Below, piece by piece: positions 49,815-58,101 of a stretch of DNA of 64,000 bases; position 1 is the first letter of the stretch, and each line of letters starts with the position of its first letter. The DNA is from Quadrisphaera sp. RL12-1S (lineage in GTDB: Bacteria > Actinomycetota > Actinomycetes > Actinomycetales > Quadrisphaeraceae), in NCBI RefSeq assembly GCF_014270065.1, contig NZ_JACNME010000002.1, forward strand, positions 516,285 to 580,284. The letters run 5' to 3'. The notes under the pieces were generated by a model that was not told where the DNA came from, did no database searches, and saw nothing but the letters and a program-made list of their open reading frames with translations. The position numbers and the translations under genes were made by a program.

Positions 49815-50231
49815 TCAGGCCAGCAGGTCTCCCCACCGCACGTCGTCGACCGCCAGTACCAGGACGTGCCCGTCACCGTCCGCCCAGATCGAGAGGTGCG
49901 TGAGCCTCGTCGCGCGGCGCCTCACCCTCGGGGCGCCCGAGGCGACCAGGGACGCCACCTCCTCGGCGTCGAACCAGAACCAAGTCGTACCGCAGCTTCC
50001 GCCGCAGCCGCAGGGGTCCCACACCACGCGCGCGCCCCCGGCTGCCGCCGCGAGCGCCGCGGCGGGGCTGACGTCGTGGGCGGTCCGGCGGTGCTCTCGA
50101 CCGTCGGGGTCGACGAGGTGGCCGCTGGCGTCGATGCGTCCGCGGACGGGTTCCGGCGCCGGCGTCCGGGGCGAGCTGCGGACCGCGTCCAGCGTCTCGG
50201 CGAAGGTCGCCTCCCTCCTCCTGCCTCGCAC
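49815..50231 (-). CDS. hypothetical protein with Cys cluster (138 aa)
   Basis: Residues 70-85 read VVWDPCGCGGSCGTTWFWFD, a four-cysteine cluster (three of them in CGCGGSC) that looks like a conserved metal or disulfide site; the C-terminus ATRLTHLSIWADGDGHVLVL is a beta-rich domain. Family not recognised. GTG start. It precedes the HEAT gene on the same strand by 54 bases. Confidence 0.6.
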   Translation of the reverse strand: MRGRRREATFAETLDAVRSSPRTPAPEPVRGRIDASGHLVDPDGREHRRTAHDVSPAAALAAAAGGARVVWDPCGCGGSCGTTWFWFDAEEVASLVASGAPRVRRRATRLTHLSIWADGDGHVLVLAVDDVRWGDLLA

Positions 50232-50398
50232 CCGGCCATGGTGGTGCGCGGGCGGCTCCGGGTCACCCGGGTTTCGACGCGGCGGGCCGCCGAGGTGCGC
50301 GCGGGGTCGACGGCTCGTCGTGGACCGCCATCCTCAGCCGACGCCGGGCACTGCTGGCGCGACCGCGCTGTCGGTGCCCGCGCCTACCGTCGCGGTTC

Positions 50399-51313
50399 GT
50401 GGAGGACCCGACGACACGACGCCTGCCGCAGCGGCTGCAGCCCGGAGACCGCGTGGTGGTGCTGTCACCCAGCAGCTGGCCCGAGGACCCCGGCCACCTG
50501 GAGGGGATGCTCGACGACCTCGCGTCCTGGGGGCTGCGCCCGGAGCCGAGCGCACACGCCTTCGGCCGCCGGGGGTACATGGCCGGCACCCCCGCGGACC
50601 GCCTCGAGGACCTCAACGGCGCGCTGCGCGACCCCGGCGTGCGAGCGCTCGTGGCCAGCCGCGGCGGGTGCGGGGCGCTGCGGCTGCTGGCGGGGGTGGA
50701 CCGGTCCGCGCTGGAGCGCGATCCCAAGCCGCTCGTCGGCTACAGCGGCATCACCGCCCTGCACCAGGTGTGGCGGCGATCGGGTGTGCCCGGCGTCCAC
50801 GGCGCGGTGCACGGCGCTCACCGGGACCTCGTGCGCTCACAGCTGCTGGACGCGGCGTCCACCACCGCGACCAGCGACCCGGCCTCGCTCACGACCGCGC
50901 TGACGACCAGCGGCGTGGCGCGCGGCGACCTGGTGGGCGGCAACCTCGAGCTCATGGCGCGCACGGTCGGCGTCGTGGACGTGCGCTAGGAGGGCTGCCT
51001 CCTGCTGCTCGAGGCGAACCGCGCGGCGGGCCTAGGCATGGTGGACCGGGCGCTCACGCAGCTGCGCCTGTCCGGGGCGCTCGACGGCGTGGCCGGGGTG
51101 GCGGTGGGCAGCTTCGATGAGTTCGCGGGGTTCTCCGACCGCAGCTGGACGGTGCTCGACACGCTCCACGACCTGCTCGACGACCTGGGCGTGCCGCTGC
51201 TGGGCGGCCTGCCGCTGGGGCACCTGCCCGACCCGGTGCCCGTGCCGGTGGGCGTTCCCGCCGTCCTCGACGCCGGCGCCGGCACCCTGGTGGTCGCTCC
51301 CGCGGTGCGCTGA
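50399..51313 (+). pseudogene. S66 LD-carboxypeptidase (MccF-like) with in-frame TAG
   Basis: The frame from GTG 50399 encodes LQPGDRVVVLSPSSWPEDPG, NGALRDPGVRALVASRGGCG, VGYSGITALHQVWRR (nucleophile Ser) and VGGNLELMARTVG, then stops at TAG 50987-50989. The same frame continues as EGCLLLLEANRAAG..MVDRALTQLRLSGAL and LPLGHLPDPVPVPVG, supplying the catalytic Glu and His. Total 305 codons, the normal S66 length. So a single nonsense codon splits the catalytic triad; without readthrough the product is inactive. Confidence 0.8.
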
Positions 51314-51337
51314 CCGCTCGCCGGCTGCGCTGCGCAG

Positions 51338-52096
51338 CTAGTGACCGCCGGCCTGCCGGCGGATGCCGTCGAGCAGCAGGTCGAGCCCGGCGACGAACAC
51401 CTCCTCGTCATCATGGGTGGCGAACTCGTCGACGATGTGGTGGACGAAGGGGTACTCCGTTTCGGGCAGCGAGCGCCACTCGTCGACCGCCTCGTCGAGG
51501 CGCGTCGTGTCGTCCCGGTCGACGGGGGCCAGGTCGTGCGCGGCGCCGTCCTCGGGGTGGCGGCCGAGGTCGGACGCGACCCCGATGACGTACCCCGTGA
51601 CCGCCGAGACGGCGTGGAACCGCTGGCGGGCCGTGAGGTCCAGGCGCATCGCCTGTTGGCCCATGCGCTCGTAGAGGCGCAGCGCGTTGGGCTGCAGCCC
51701 GGAGTCGCGCTGGAAGTAGGAGCCCAGCCAGGGCCGGGAGGCGATGACGCGGTAGAACGCCACCGCCATCTCGCGGAGCCCCTCCACCGGGTCCTCCGCG
51801 CGGGCCGCGCCCTCGGTGGCCGCGAGCACGTCGGTGAGCACGTGGTCGCTGGCGCGGGCGACCAGCTCGTCCTTGCTGGAGACGTACCAGTAGATGCTGC
51901 CCACTCCCCCGCCGAGGCGGGCCGCGAGCGCGCGGAAGGTCAGCGCGGACTCCCCCGCCTCGTCGAGCAGGGTGACCGCCTCGGAGACCACGGCCTCCAG
52001 GGAGTGCGAGGCGCGCTGGCGCGTGCCGACCCGTCCCGGCCGCGGCTGCGGACCCGCTGCGCGAACGGACCCGGGGGTGGTGCGTGCGTCCGCCAT
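51338..52096 (-). CDS. TetR family transcriptional regulator
   Basis: 252 residues. HTH: LEAVVSEAVTLLDEAGESAL, TFRALAARLGGGVGSIYWYV, SSKDELVARASDHVL. The C-terminal domain (YRVIASRPWLGSYFQRDSGL, VSAVTGYVIGVASDLGRHPE) is of the TetR_C type that binds hydrophobic ligands. ATG at 52096. Divergent from a DHA2 exporter with two operator palindromes between; it almost certainly represses it. Confidence 0.9.
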   Translation of the reverse strand: MADARTTPGSVRAAGPQPRPGRVGTRQRASHSLEAVVSEAVTLLDEAGESALTFRALAARLGGGVGSIYWYVSSKDELVARASDHVLTDVLAATEGAARAEDPVEGLREMAVAFYRVIASRPWLGSYFQRDSGLQPNALRLYERMGQQAMRLDLTARQRFHAVSAVTGYVIGVASDLGRHPEDGAAHDLAPVDRDDTTRLDEAVDEWRSLPETEYPFVHHIVDEFATHDDEEVFVAGLDLLLDGIRRQAGGH

Positions 52097-52129
52097 GCCG
52101 CCATCACACCACATGCTTGCGCAACGACC

Positions 52130-52161
52130 GAACGTCGTTCTATCTTGACCGAACGCCGTTC
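52130..52161. promoter_or_regulatory. Tandem TetR operators
   Basis: Two palindromes gaacg-t-cgttc (52130-52140) and gaacg-c-cgttc (52151-52161), each preceded by acc and spaced exactly 21 bases (two helical turns). Located between the divergent tetR-like and MFS genes, in the only AT-richer stretch there. Binding would block both promoters. Confidence 0.82.
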
Positions 52162-52200
52162 GATCCAGCGGCGGAGACCGCTCCCGAGAGGAGGGACGCC

Positions 52201-53742
52201 ATGAGCCCCAGCACCGCCAGCCCCGCCCAGACGCCCACGACCGACCCCACCGCGCCGACCACGACGACCACGACGTCGCCCCGCACGTACACGTCGCTGA
52301 CAGCGGCGTGGGTCCCGCTGCTCGCCCTGTGCCTCGCCTTCTTCGTGGAGATGGTCGACAACACGCTGCTGACCATCGCCCTGCCGACCATCGGCCGGGA
52401 CCTCGGCGGCAGCACCACCGCCCTGCAGTGGGTGACCGGCGCCTACTCCCTGACCTTCGGCGGCCTGCTGCTCACCGCCGGCTCGATGGCCGACCGCCTC
52501 GGCCGCCGGCGGGTGCTGCTGGTCGGGCTCGCCGTCTTCGGCGTCGTCAGCCTCTCCGTGGTCCTCGTGACGACGACGAGCGAGCTCATCGCGGTGCGCG
52601 CCGCCCTCGGCATCGCCGCCGCGGCCATGGCCCCCATCACCAACTCCCTGGTCTTCCGGCTCTTCGACGACGAGGCGCTGAGGATGCGGGCGATGACCGT
52701 GATGATCGTCGTCGGCATGAGCGGCTTCGTGCTCGGCCCGCTGCTCGGCGGCACCGCCCTGGCCCACGTCAGCTGGCAGTGGCTGCTGCTCGTCAACGCC
52801 CCCATCGCCGCGCTCGCCTGGGTCGGTGTGCGGCTCGGCGTCCCCGCCGACCGCCGAGAGGACCTCACCGACGACCGGCTCGACCTGCCCGGCGCCGTCC
52901 TGTCCACCGCCGCGATCGGCCTGGCCTGCTACACCCTCACCAGCGGCATCGAGCACGGCTGGCTGTCCTTCGCCACTACCGGCTCCGCCCTCGGCGCCGT
53001 GCTCGCGCTGGTCGCGTTCGTCCGCCACGAGCGCCGCACCGCCCAGCCGATGCTCGACCTCGCGCTCTTCCGCGACGGCACCATCCGCGGTGCGTCGGTC
53101 GCGCAGGTCGGCACGTCCATCGCCATGGCCGCGGTGATGTTCGCGCTCATCCTGCACTTCCAGTACGCCTACGGCTGGAGCCCCGTGCGCGCCGGCCTGG
53201 CCAACCTGCCGCTGATCGTCACCATGGTCCTCGCGACGCCCCTCTCCGAGCGGCTCGCGCGGCGCTTCGGCCACCGCGTGGCCTGCCTCATCGGCGCCGG
53301 GCTGCTCACCGCCTCGCTCGCTGGCCTGGCGGTCGGCGTCGACCACGGCTACCCCGCCATCGCCGCCTGCATGGTGGTCATGACGGTGGGCCTGCGCACG
53401 GTGATGACCATCTGCGCCGTCGCCCTCGTCAGCGCCGCGCCGGAGAACCGCACCTCGCTGGCCGCGTCGCTCAACGACACCGCGCAGGAGGTCGGCTCCA
53501 GCATCGGCACCGCCGTGGTCGGCACCCTCATCGCCGCCCTCGTCACCGCCACGCTGCCCGCCGGCACGTGGAGCACCGCGCTGGTCAGCTCGTTCTTCCA
53601 CGGCGAGCGGGTCGCGTTCACGGCGCTCGCCGTCGTCGTCGGGCTGGTGGCAGGAGCCGGGGCGCTGTCGCTGACCAGCTCCCGCAGCACCGAGGAGCAC
53701 CCCGCCCCGGCCAGCGACCCGGCGGTCACCCCCGCGGCGTGA
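52201..53742 (+). CDS. DHA2 family MFS multidrug exporter
   Basis: 513 residues, fourteen predicted membrane helices. EMVDNTLLTIALPTIGRDLG is the DHA2 helix 1 signature, GSMADRLGRRRVLLVGLAVF the loop 2-3 motif, and GMSGFVLGPLLGGTALAHVS motif C of antiporters. ATG at 52201 with aggaggg upstream. A Thr-rich 25-residue N-terminus precedes helix 1. Controlled by the divergent TetR; likely drug or metabolite/proton antiport. Confidence 0.9.
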   Translation: MSPSTASPAQTPTTDPTAPTTTTTTSPRTYTSLTAAWVPLLALCLAFFVEMVDNTLLTIALPTIGRDLGGSTTALQWVTGAYSLTFGGLLLTAGSMADRLGRRRVLLVGLAVFGVVSLSVVLVTTTSELIAVRAALGIAAAAMAPITNSLVFRLFDDEALRMRAMTVMIVVGMSGFVLGPLLGGTALAHVSWQWLLLVNAPIAALAWVGVRLGVPADRREDLTDDRLDLPGAVLSTAAIGLACYTLTSGIEHGWLSFATTGSALGAVLALVAFVRHERRTAQPMLDLALFRDGTIRGASVAQVGTSIAMAAVMFALILHFQYAYGWSPVRAGLANLPLIVTMVLATPLSERLARRFGHRVACLIGAGLLTASLAGLAVGVDHGYPAIAACMVVMTVGLRTVMTICAVALVSAAPENRTSLAASLNDTAQEVGSSIGTAVVGTLIAALVTATLPAGTWSTALVSSFFHGERVAFTALAVVVGLVAGAGALSLTSSRSTEEHPAPASDPAVTPAA

Positions 53743-54583
53743 GCCCCAGCGCTCCCGCGAGCGCCCCCAGCGCGCCGGCCACGTCGCTGCCAGCAGGCAC
53801 CACCTGCACGCAGACGTGGTCGGCGCCGGCGTCGAGGTGGGCGCGCACCCCCGCGGCCAGGGCGGCGGCGTCCCCGTGGACGACGATCGCGTCCACCAGG
53901 CGGTCGCTGCCGGGCAGGGCGGTGTCGGCCTCGGTGAAGCCGCCGCGGTGCATCGTGGAGGTGTAGTTGTCCAGCTGCAGGTAGCGCGAGAGGAAGTCGC
54001 GGGCTGCGGTGCGGGCCGCGGCCTCGTCGGTGCTGTCGTCCTGGAGGACCACCGTCTGCTCGGGCGCCACGAGCACGCCCTCCCCCAGCGCCTGGCGCAT
54101 CTGCTCGCTCTGGGAGGGCACGGTCAGGTACGGGTGCGTGCCGACGGCGCGGGCCGCGGACATCGCCAGCATCTTCGGTCCCAGCGCGGACAGCACCCGG
54201 GCCGAGGCCGGCACGCCGCGCTCGTCGAGCACGTCGAGGTAGCGGCTCATCGCCTCCAGCGGGCGCACCCGCTGCGGCGTGGCCTCGCGGTGGCCGGAGC
54301 CGATGCCCAGCAGCAGCCGGCCGGGGAAGCGCGCCTCGACGCGGTGGTAGGCGTCGGCCAGCTCCGCCGGGTCGGTCATCCAGATGTTGGTGATCCCGGT
54401 GGCGACGACGAGGGCGTCCGTGGCCTCCAGGAGCCGCTCGGCGGCGTGCAGGTCCGCCGGGGGTGAGCCGCCCAGCCAGAGGGTGCCGTAGCCGAGGCGC
54501 TCGGCCTGCGCCGCCAGCGCCGGGTCGGTGTCGGTCGCTCCACGCCAGACGCCCACGGCGCCGAGACGGTCCTGCCAGGTCAT
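53726..54583 (-). CDS. LLM class F420-dependent oxidoreductase (TIGR03620-like)
   Basis: 285 residues. RLGAVGVWRGATDTDPALAA, ERLGYGTLWLGGSPPADL, ALVVATGITNIWMTDPAELA and GRLLLGIGSGHREATPQRVR match the actinobacterial TIGR03620 subfamily of F420-using luciferase-like enzymes. ATG at 54583 chosen (MTWQDRLG); the longer frame adds no conserved residues. The 3' end overlaps the convergent MFS gene by 17 bases. Confidence 0.86.
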   Translation of the reverse strand: MTWQDRLGAVGVWRGATDTDPALAAQAERLGYGTLWLGGSPPADLHAAERLLEATDALVVATGITNIWMTDPAELADAYHRVEARFPGRLLLGIGSGHREATPQRVRPLEAMSRYLDVLDERGVPASARVLSALGPKMLAMSAARAVGTHPYLTVPSQSEQMRQALGEGVLVAPEQTVVLQDDSTDEAAARTAARDFLSRYLQLDNYTSTMHRGGFTEADTALPGSDRLVDAIVVHGDAAALAAGVRAHLDAGADHVCVQVVPAGSDVAGALGALAGALGLTPRG

Positions 54584-54699
54584 GGGACCAGCCTGCGGCC
54601 GGAGCCGAGCCGCGGCCACCCGTCGCGCCGTCGTGGTGCGGAGGTTGATACGCAGGCCCGGGTGCGGAACGATCGGGAGCCCGGCGTCGAGGAGGACCC

Positions 54700-54924
54700 G
54701 TGCTCCCCCAGTTCCCGCTCCCCACCTGGATCGACGGCTCCGCCAGCGCGGTGCCGCTCATGGCCCTCATCGGCTGGGCCGCCTTCGTCGTCCTGCTGGT
54801 GGTCGGTGCCGTGGCCGCTGCGCGCGAGCTCGCGCGCCGCCGCCGGGTGGCTCTCGCCCACGCGGTGGCCGAGGGCCGGGCCGGCGCGGCACCCGAGCGC
54901 GCGGGGCGCCGCGTCAGGCGGTGA
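54700..54924 (+). CDS. Small membrane protein (74 aa)
   Basis: One membrane helix (SAVPLMALIGWAAFVVLLVV) followed by a positively charged Arg-rich tail (ARELARRRRVALAHAV). GTG at 54700 has aggaggac upstream. Unknown function; its end overlaps the convergent GNAT gene by 11 bases. Confidence 0.6.
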   Translation: MLPQFPLPTWIDGSASAVPLMALIGWAAFVVLLVVGAVAAARELARRRRVALAHAVAEGRAGAAPERAGRRVRR

Positions 54925-56062
54925 AGCGCACGAAGGAACGCAGCGACCCGTAGGGCGCCTCGCCGGCCTGCGTGAAGCCGAGCGAGGCGTAGAACGCCCG
55001 CTGGCCCGGCTCGTCGTCGGTGAGCAGCACCTGCTGGCGCACGCCGCCGAACGGCCTCAGCACCGCGCGGACGAGGGCCGTCCCCACGCCGCGGCGCTGG
55101 TGGTCGGGGTGCACCAGCAGGTCCTGCAGGTAGACGATGCTCACCCCGTCGGAGACGACGCGGGCCAGCCCCGCCAGCTGCTCGTCGCGGCGAGCGACGA
55201 CGACGCGCGTCGACCCGGCCAGCGCCGCCGCCAGCTGCGCCGGGTCGTCGGCGTACGCGCTCCACCCCACGGCGCGGTACAGGTCGACGACCTCGGCGAG
55301 GTCGGTCCCCGCGAGGTCGAGGTCGGGGCCCCCGTCCGCCCCCGCCAGGTAGACCGACGGCTCCGCCTCCCCGCGGAGCTCGGCCTGGTGCTCGCGGTGC
55401 ACCACGCGCTGACGCGCACCGTCGTCGAGAGCCGCGACGACGGCCGGGTCGTCGTCGCGGCCGAGCACCTCGACGACGTCGTCGGTGAGGTCGTCCTGAG
55501 CGGCGAGGTACCACCGCTCCACCCGTGAGCCGTGCCGGGCCAGGCGCAGGGCGCGCTCGTGGTCCCAGGGGAGCCCGTCCCTCGGTGCATCGCGACGCTC
55601 CACCGCCAGGTGCAGCGAGCACGGCGCCGCGAGCGCCCGCAGGTGCTCGGGGGGCGGCGCCCAGGGGTGGCTGCTGGCGTTGAGCGACACCTCCACGTCC
55701 GACGTCGTCCAGCCCGGCCAGTCGAGCCGGTCCGGGTCGACCTGGTGCACGAGGGGCCGGCCGGGTCCTGCGCTGCCCAGGTGCCGGGCGAGGAGGGTGA
55801 AGGCGCCGTGGACGACCTCGCGCTCCCCCTCGGTGAAGACGCTGAGTCTCGGTGGGTGCGCGGAGGAGTGGACGCTCCACTCGCGGTGGCTGGGACAGGT
55901 CCATCGGCCTCCGCTGCGCTCACGCACCCAGCCCGCCTGCTGGAGGCCGGCGGCGAGGCTGTCGGCGTGGTCGAGGAGGCCTGCGGTCACCGCCGCCCGC
56001 AGGAGGTCCAGCACCGGCCCGGGGACGTCAGGAGCGGTGAGCAGCGCTCGTCCGATGGTCAT
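54914..56062 (-). CDS. GNAT acetyltransferase with long N-terminal domain
   Basis: 382 residues. The C-terminal 140 residues are a GNAT domain (VDLYRAVGWSAYADDPAQLA, IVYLQDLLVHPDHQRRGVGT, EPGQRAFYASLGFTQAGEAP). The first 240 are not recognised; they contain VERWYLAAQDDLTDDVVEVL and GRDDDPAVVAALDD, resembling leucine-rich-variant/HEAT-like units. The fusion may recruit the acetyltransferase to a protein partner. ATG at 56062. Confidence 0.75.
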   Translation of the reverse strand: MTIGRALLTAPDVPGPVLDLLRAAVTAGLLDHADSLAAGLQQAGWVRERSGGRWTCPSHREWSVHSSAHPPRLSVFTEGEREVVHGAFTLLARHLGSAGPGRPLVHQVDPDRLDWPGWTTSDVEVSLNASSHPWAPPPEHLRALAAPCSLHLAVERRDAPRDGLPWDHERALRLARHGSRVERWYLAAQDDLTDDVVEVLGRDDDPAVVAALDDGARQRVVHREHQAELRGEAEPSVYLAGADGGPDLDLAGTDLAEVVDLYRAVGWSAYADDPAQLAAALAGSTRVVVARRDEQLAGLARVVSDGVSIVYLQDLLVHPDHQRRGVGTALVRAVLRPFGGVRQQVLLTDDEPGQRAFYASLGFTQAGEAPYGSLRSFVRFTA

Positions 56063-56091
56063 CCCGTGATCCTCGCGGACGACGCGCCAGC

Positions 56092-57258
56092 TCAGTAGGC
56101 CATGTCCATCACCGCGCGGACGTCGGCGAGCGTGGCGTCAGCCACCTCGTTGGCCCGCGCGTTCCCCGCGCGCAGCACCTCCAGGAGGGCCCCCGGGTCG
56201 GCGACGAGCTCCGCGCGGCGCCGCCGCAGCGGACGCAGGTGCTCGTTGACGACGTCGGTGACCAGCACCTTCAGCGCCCCGCCGCCACCGCTGCCCACCT
56301 CCTCGGCCAGCGCCTCCGGCGCGCGCCCTGACAGCAGCGAGGCGAGCAGCAGCAGGTTGGCGACCTCCGGGCGGCGACGGGGCTCGTAGGTGATGTGCCG
56401 CTCGCCGTCGGTCTTGGCGCCGCGCAGGAGCCGCGCCGTCTCGTCCTCGCTCGCGCGCAGCTCGACGGCGTTGCCGCGGGACTTGCTCATCTTGGTGCCG
56501 TCCGTGCCGAGCAGCACCGGAGCGGCGGTGAGCAGCGCGTCGGGCTCGGGGAAGAACGGCTCGCCGCCGGCGTAGCGCTCGTTGAAGCGGCGGGCCACGG
56601 TCCGCGTGACCTCCAGGTGGGGCAGCTGGTCCCGCCCCACCGGCACCAGACCCGCTCGGCAGAAGAGGACGTCCGCGGCCTGGTGCACCGGGTAGGTCAG
56701 CAGCAGGCCCGACAGCGGACGGCGGCCCGTGGCCTCCAGCTCCGCCTTCACCGTGGGGTTGCGGCGCAGCTCGGCGTCCGTGACGAGGCTGAGGAACGGC
56801 AGCAGCAGCTGGTTGAGCGCAGGCACGGCACTGTGCGCGAAGACCGTCGTCCTGCTCGGGTCGATGCCGGCGGCCAGGTAGTCGGCGACGAGCCCCAGCA
56901 CCGTCGGGGACAGCGCGCCGACGCCGTCGCGGTCGGTGATGACCTGGTAGTCGGCCACCACCAGCACCACCTCGGCGCCCGCGTCCTGCAGCCGGACGCG
57001 GTTGGCGAGCGTGCCGACGTAGTGGCCCAGGTGCAGCGCACCGGTCGGCCGGTCTCCGGTGAGCACGCGGAAGCGCGTCGGGTCCGCGGCGACCTCGGCC
57101 TCGAGGGCGGCGCTGCGGGCGGCGGCGACGGCGAACGACCTGTCAGCCGCAGTCGCGGCGCCGGTGGAGGTGGTGCTGGTGGGGGTGGTGGTGGGGGTGG
57201 GGGTGGGGGTGGGGGTGGTGGTGGGGGTGGTGGTGGGGGTGGTGGTCGGGACGGACAT
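56092..57258 (-). CDS. trpS: Tryptophanyl-tRNA synthetase, auxiliary type
   Basis: 388 residues, class I synthetase. The HIGH-type motif is GDRPTGALHLGHYVG (HLGH at 76-79) and the KMSKS motif is GTDGTKMSKSRGNAV (256-260); YQVITDRD, RNPTVKAE and HQAADVLFCRAGLVPVGRDQ line the Trp/adenylate site. The GDRPTG variant is, as far as I recall, that of the secondary TrpRS of streptomycetes rather than housekeeping ones. An unusual 33-residue Thr/Pro tail precedes the fold. ATG at 57258 follows ctggag. The leader upstream carries a Trp attenuator. Confidence 0.9.
   Translation of the reverse strand: MSVPTTTPTTTPTTTPTPTPTPTTTPTSTTSTGAATAADRSFAVAAARSAALEAEVAADPTRFRVLTGDRPTGALHLGHYVGTLANRVRLQDAGAEVVLVVADYQVITDRDGVGALSPTVLGLVADYLAAGIDPSRTTVFAHSAVPALNQLLLPFLSLVTDAELRRNPTVKAELEATGRRPLSGLLLTYPVHQAADVLFCRAGLVPVGRDQLPHLEVTRTVARRFNERYAGGEPFFPEPDALLTAAPVLLGTDGTKMSKSRGNAVELRASEDETARLLRGAKTDGERHITYEPRRRPEVANLLLLASLLSGRAPEALAEEVGSGGGGALKVLVTDVVNEHLRPLRRRRAELVADPGALLEVLRAGNARANEVADATLADVRAVMDMAY
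57166..57246 (-). repeat. Thr/Pro-coding microsatellite at the start of trpS
   Basis: A run of ggtggg/ggtggt units on the plus strand encodes about 28 residues of TTTP/TPTP at the TrpRS N-terminus. It is in-frame simple sequence, prone to length change, and lies before the conserved fold. The true start could also be inside or after it. Confidence 0.85.
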
Positions 57259-57320
57259 CGCAGGGCTCCAGGTGGGGTGGGGAGCTGCCTGCGGGGGTGC
57301 CGCCGTGCGGGGTGCGCGCC

Positions 57321-57375
57321 GGGCTGTCCTCAGGACAGCCCGTGGGGTCGGGTCAGGGCCGTCGCGAGGACGGCC
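57321..57375 (-). promoter_or_regulatory. Trp attenuator of trpS
   Basis: Four pairing segments on the minus strand: 1 ggccgtc (57375-57369), 2 gacggccc (57363-57356), 3 gggctgtcc (57341-57333), 4 ggacagccc (57329-57321). 1:2 pairs over 7 bp, 2:3 over 8 bp (one G-U), 3:4 over 9 bp. Segment 1 immediately follows two Trp codons of the leader ORF. Ribosome stalling at those codons would cover segment 1, let 2 pair with 3 and prevent the 3:4 terminator. No U-tract follows segment 4, so the terminator is of the GC-hairpin kind. Confidence 0.75.
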
Positions 57376-57400
57376 ACCACCCGGTGCGGACGATCAGCAC
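57353..57400 (-). CDS. trpS leader peptide (15 aa, tandem Trp)
   Basis: GTG at 57400 opens MLIVRTGWWPSSRRP and stops with TGA at 57353-57355. Two adjacent TGG codons lie at the position expected for attenuation control. An in-frame GTG at 57436 would give 27 residues. Neither start has a good Shine-Dalgarno, so it may be leaderless or weakly translated. Confidence 0.65.
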   Translation of the reverse strand: MLIVRTGWWPSSRRP

Positions 57401-57461
57401 CCGAGGACCGTACCCACCCGCCGCCGGGGCGTCCACGGCTCGCGCGTGCCAGCCTGGGGCC

Positions 57462-58004
57462 GTGTCCGACAGCGCTCCGGCCGCCGAACCCTTCGCCGTC
57501 CCCCTCGCCGACGAGCGCACCCAGCTCACCGCGTTCCTCGAGCACTACCGCGCCGCGATCGAGGCGACGCTCGTCGGGCTGGACGCCGAGCAGGTGCGCC
57601 GCCGGCTGGTGCCGTCCGCCACCACGCTGCTCGGGCTGCTCAAGCACGTCACGTGGATGCAGCGGGTCTGGTTCGAGGAGTGCGTCGGCGGCACCCCCCG
57701 CGCACAGCTCGGCACGGTCACCGCGGTGGAGCAGACCTTCCAGCTGGACGACGACGACACCGCCGCCTCGCTCATCGCCGCGCACCGGCGTGCGTGCGCC
57801 ACCGCCCGCGCGCTGGTGGCCGACCGCGACCTCGACGACGTCGTCACCGGCCACCCCGGCGGCCCCCGCACGCTGCGCTGGGTGCACCTGCAGGTGCTCC
57901 GCGAGCTGGCCCACCACTGCGGGCACGCCGACATCCTCCGCGAGCAGCTGCTCGCCGCGCCGCGCCCCTCGGAGAGCCCCTCGGAGAGCCCCACCGGGAC
58001 CTGA
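57462..58004 (+). CDS. DinB family (DUF664) protein
   Basis: 180 residues. LTAFLEHYRAAIEATLVGLD, RRLVPSATTLLGLLKHVTWM, QRVWFEECVGG and LRELAHHCGHADILREQLL give the four-helix DinB bundle with its metal-binding His triad, as in thiol-dependent transferases related to mycothiol/bacillithiol enzymes. GTG at 57462. A short SESPSESP tail ends it. Divergent from trpS with its leader in between. Confidence 0.87.
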   Translation: MSDSAPAAEPFAVPLADERTQLTAFLEHYRAAIEATLVGLDAEQVRRRLVPSATTLLGLLKHVTWMQRVWFEECVGGTPRAQLGTVTAVEQTFQLDDDDTAASLIAAHRRACATARALVADRDLDDVVTGHPGGPRTLRWVHLQVLRELAHHCGHADILREQLLAAPRPSESPSESPTGT

Positions 58005-58101
58005 GCGACCAGCCCCACCGGCGCCGAGGCTCGTCGGCGCGCCACCTGGTGTTCACCAGCGCGTCCCTCGAGCGGCCGACGTCCCTGCCGATGATCATCG
58101 T

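Noticed and set aside
57153..57260. T-box riboswitch in front of trpS
   Set aside because: I found no T-box core sequence in the leader; the Trp-codon leader ORF and alternating stems explain the region better.
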